Positions 6,168 to 7,793 of a stretch of DNA of 7,793 nt are shown here, in pieces (position 1 is the stretch's first letter; each line of letters starts with the position of its first letter). Position numbers and translations under genes: made by a program. This DNA comes from a candidate division WOR-3 bacterium (GTDB lineage: Bacteria; SDB-A): positions 1-7,793 of the forward strand of contig JAFGON010000041.1 of assembly GCA_016926475.1 (NCBI GenBank), written 5' to 3'. The notes under the pieces are model-generated. The model searched no databases and had not been told where the DNA came from. It worked only from the letters and a program-made list of their open reading frames with translations.

Positions 6168-7553
6168 TTATAAGCCTGATTCGGAACCTAACCAGACGAA
6201 AATAGCGCCCTGCGAATTGTCTTCACCCATGATTCCGTAAGCTCCGGCGATGATGTCATCGTATCCGTCTCCGTTGACGTCTCCAGCTCCTGAAACGGAA
6301 ACGCCTAACTTGGCTTCTTCAATTCCCGATTCAATCAGTTCGTGCCTGCTGGTCTGGAGGCCCGATGGTGAACCCCAAAACACATAGACCGCTCCTTCAA
6401 AATGCTCGCCGTTGCTGTAGTCGTGCGCCCCGACGATTACGTCATGGAAGCCGTCGCCGTTTATGTCGCCGGCGGAAGAAACCGAATACCCGAAAATGGA
6501 ATTTTCAACTCCAGAAGAAAAGGACCAGCCCAAAAGGTCGGAAAGCCCCTCTTTTTGACCTGTGAAGACAAAACCCGCGCCTTCCCAGGATTTTGTGCCG
6601 TTGAACATTGGTGCCCCGATTATGATTTCATCAAACCCGTCATCGTCTGCGTCGCCCGCGGTTGAGACTGAAGTTCCGTATTCAGCGCCTATCTGTATGG
6701 GCATGGCCTTCCAGTCCGGTGAATTTGAAAGTCCTTCGGCGTTCCCGTAAAAGACAAGCGCCGCGCCGTATTCGTTTTCTTCGAAGTTGAAAAATGGTGC
6801 GCCGGCGATTATGTCCGAAAGACCGTCACCGTTTAAGTCGCCGGCGGACGAAACGCTGTGACCGAGAAAAGCCCATTCCTGTCCGGACACGTAAGTCCAA
6901 TTGGGTTCATCTTCAAGACCGGAAGACGATCCAAAATAGACGAAAATTCCGCCCTCGTACTCTTCAAGTTGCGAATAGTTTGGAGAACCTGCTACTACAT
7001 CGTCAAAACCGTCTCCGTTTACGTCACCCGCGCCGGACACAGAAAGTCCGAAAAATATTTCTTCCCCTTTGATCTCGGATGTCCACGAGGGTGTCGGCGG
7101 CAGTCCTTCAGAAGAACCGTAAAAGACGAATACTTTTCCCTGGTTCCAGAACCCACCGTCAAATCTAGGGCTCCCGATTATGATATCGTCAAAACCGTCG
7201 CCGTTTACGTCTCCTGCCATGGAAACCGAGAAACCGAAATACGCGTCTTCCTGGTCGGACTGCCATGACCAGTCAGGATCAGAGGGCAATCCTTGTTCGC
7301 CTCCGTAGAAAACGAAAGCGGCTCCTTCAAAAGCCTCTTCTTCCGTGAAATAAGGAGCCCCGGCGATGATGTCGTCGAAGCCGTCGCCGTTGACGTCTCC
7401 CGCTCCTGAAACGGAAATACCAAAACTCGCATAGATGTATTTCGAAGTAAAACGCCAATCCGGTTCAAAGTCAGAAGAAAATAGTGATACGGCAAAAAAA
7501 AGGGATATCAAAACAATTTTTTCTCGCGGGTTAAAACCAATAAAGTTTTTCAT
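6168..7553 (-). CDS. Secreted FG-GAP (integrin-alpha-like) seven-bladed propeller protein
   Basis: This 461-residue protein is a signal peptide followed only by FG-GAP repeats. Residues 1-27 have basic residues (R10, K12), a hydrophobic core (13-24) and Ser-rich cleavage region, predicting export. The seven repeats each carry a P-x-W-like start, (F/L/Y)-G-x-S-V-S, an AGD-x-NGDG-x-(D/S/H)-D calcium-type loop, GAP or a variant, G-A-x-F-V-F and a closing GL. The AGD elements fall at residues 51, 113, 175, 237, 299, 361 and 423, exactly 62 apart. Repeat 5 has the loop variant ADDDGFDE, and repeat 7 has GAY instead of GAP. Seven repeats are the number needed to close an integrin-type propeller. 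No C-terminal sorting, anchoring or enzymatic domain follows; the stop comes right after the last repeat. The likely role is calcium-dependent adhesion or binding outside the cell. The start has AAGGAAG 4 nt upstream. Confidence 0.93.
   Translation of the reverse strand: MKNFIGFNPREKIVLISLFFAVSLFSSDFEPDWRFTSKYIYASFGISVSGAGDVNGDGFDDIIAGAPYFTEEEAFEGAAFVFYGGEQGLPSDPDWSWQSDQEDAYFGFSVSMAGDVNGDGFDDIIIGSPRFDGGFWNQGKVFVFYGSSEGLPPTPSWTSEIKGEEIFFGLSVSGAGDVNGDGFDDVVAGSPNYSQLEEYEGGIFVYFGSSSGLEDEPNWTYVSGQEWAFLGHSVSSAGDLNGDGLSDIIAGAPFFNFEENEYGAALVFYGNAEGLSNSPDWKAMPIQIGAEYGTSVSTAGDADDDGFDEIIIGAPMFNGTKSWEGAGFVFTGQKEGLSDLLGWSFSSGVENSIFGYSVSSAGDINGDGFHDVIVGAHDYSNGEHFEGAVYVFWGSPSGLQTSRHELIESGIEEAKLGVSVSGAGDVNGDGYDDIIAGAYGIMGEDNSQGAIFVWLGSESGL
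6171..7472 (-). repeat. Seven in-frame 186-bp coding repeats (FG-GAP units)
   Basis: The region coding for residues 28-461 divides without remainder into seven units of 62 codons (7 x 186 = 1302 bp). Each unit contains a GC-richer core coding for the AGD-NGDG calcium loop, visible on the plus strand as recurring variants of ccgtcgccgtttacgtc. Units differ at many positions, so they are diverged copies rather than identical tandem repeats. Confidence 0.9.
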
Positions 7554-7557
7554 AGAA

Positions 7558-7564
7558 CTTCCTT
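7558..7564 (-). promoter_or_regulatory. Ribosome binding site of the FG-GAP gene
   Basis: AAGGAAG on the minus strand lies 4 nt before the ATG at 7553. Its AGGA core is 6 nt from the start. Confidence 0.55.
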
Positions 7565-7576
7565 TAAAGCGATTAA

Positions 7577-7607
7577 ATTATAAAAACATTAAACCCCCAT
7601 AATACAA
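7577..7607 (-). promoter_or_regulatory. Candidate promoter of the FG-GAP gene
   Basis: On the minus strand a perfect TATAAT (7582-7577) has TTGTAT (7607-7602) 19 bp upstream. Predicted transcription starts near 7570, leaving a leader of about 17 nt with the ribosome binding site. The -10 is convincing, the -35 only moderate. The rest of the 124-bp intergenic region is AT-rich with no other feature that I can support. Confidence 0.45.
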
Positions 7608-7677
7608 CTGTACTGCATCAAAAATAAAACAAAAGTTTCTTTTTTACGAGATTAAATAAAATTGTCAAGATCCGGCC

Positions 7678-7793
7678 CTAAAAAAATTTTTTTATCTTTT
7701 GGGTGATATCGTCTATCTCCCCGCGTGGAGGGTGATTTTCGTATTTTTCGGAAAATCTCAACCCGAAGCTCTCGCTTTTATACCTTGGGAAAA
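7678..7793 (-). CDS. C-terminal end of an unrecognised protein, N-terminus beyond the window
   Basis: The minus strand entering from the right edge has one frame open to a TAG at 7680-7678, giving 37 residues. The other two minus frames hit stops within about 40 nt of the edge. The peptide looks like real protein: mixed composition, an aromatic and glycine segment (KSESFGLRF), an ENHPPRGEID turn and a final amphipathic ITQKIKKFF helix. I cannot assign a family from so short a piece. The stop is followed by 124 nt before the FG-GAP start, with no clear terminator hairpin. Confidence 0.6.
   Translation of the reverse strand, partial: FPRYKSESFGLRFSEKYENHPPRGEIDDITQKIKKFF
7679..7694. repeat. 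Perfect A7/T7 palindrome at the end of the right-edge gene
   Basis: TAAAAAAATTTTTTTA is a 16-bp perfect palindrome. It overlaps the last codons and stop of the partial gene. It could fold only into an unstable all-AT hairpin, so it may simply reflect Lys-Lys-Phe-Phe codons next to TAG, or a bent-DNA tract. Confidence 0.5.

Noticed and set aside
6168-7553. Minus-frame and plus-frame open frames inside the FG-GAP gene as extra genes
   Set aside because: They are shadows caused by the 186-bp coding repeat, with low-complexity Arg-rich or unstructured translations and no ribosome binding sites.
7663-7668. TTGACA on the minus strand as a promoter -35 downstream of the right-edge gene
   Set aside because: No acceptable -10 box lies 16-19 bp further on; the sequence there is an A run. 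The TATAAT nearer to the FG-GAP gene fits better.

Overview
The window is a stretch of bacterial chromosome with high coding density. It carries seven protein-coding genes, two of them cut by the window edges. I see no RNA genes, insertion sequences or CRISPR. Ribosome binding sites are ordinary purine-rich (GGAGG-type), four gene starts have sigma70-like promoter candidates, and the code is standard. The mixture of a Mg-chelatase-type AAA+/VWA pair, a CobB-type sirtuin and large secreted beta-propeller proteins (Asp-box and FG-GAP) suggests an uncultivated, probably Gram-negative bacterium, for instance from a candidate phylum. I cannot assign a lineage from sequence alone.

Layout. 1-1188 (minus): the first 396 codons of a secreted Asp-box propeller protein whose C-terminus lies beyond the left edge. 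1274-4307 (minus): a compact three-gene operon, transcribed in the order sirtuin (4307-3603), BchI/ChlI-like AAA+ ATPase (3579-2428), BchD/ChlD-like VWA protein (2431-1274). The sirtuin and ATPase genes are 23 nt apart, and the ATPase and VWA genes overlap by 4 nt (ATGA). 4308-4417: a divergent intergenic region with two back-to-back promoters. 4418-6085 (plus): a cytoplasmic protein with two CxxC-x14-CxxC zinc ribbons followed by a six-motif propeller. 6086-6167: a short convergent gap. 6168-7553 (minus): a secreted FG-GAP protein made of a signal peptide and exactly seven 62-residue repeats. 7554-7677: an intergenic region with a promoter candidate. 7678-7793 (minus): the last 37 codons of an unrecognised gene.

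How the genes may work together. The AAA+ and VWA proteins have the motifs of the two ATP-driven motor subunits of Mg-chelatase-like machines, but there is no catalytic BchH/CobN-type subunit here. The VWA protein also lacks the AAA-like half of true BchD, so the pair may be a free-standing metal-insertion or remodelling chaperone. A sirtuin heading the same transcript is the most unusual context in the window. Its consensus promoter ends 7 nt before its ATG, and an in-frame stop directly precedes that ATG, so its mRNA is predicted to be leaderless or nearly so. The divergent zinc-ribbon/propeller gene shares the intergenic control region and may be co-regulated, which is inference only. The two secreted propeller proteins look like independent cell-surface or extracellular products.
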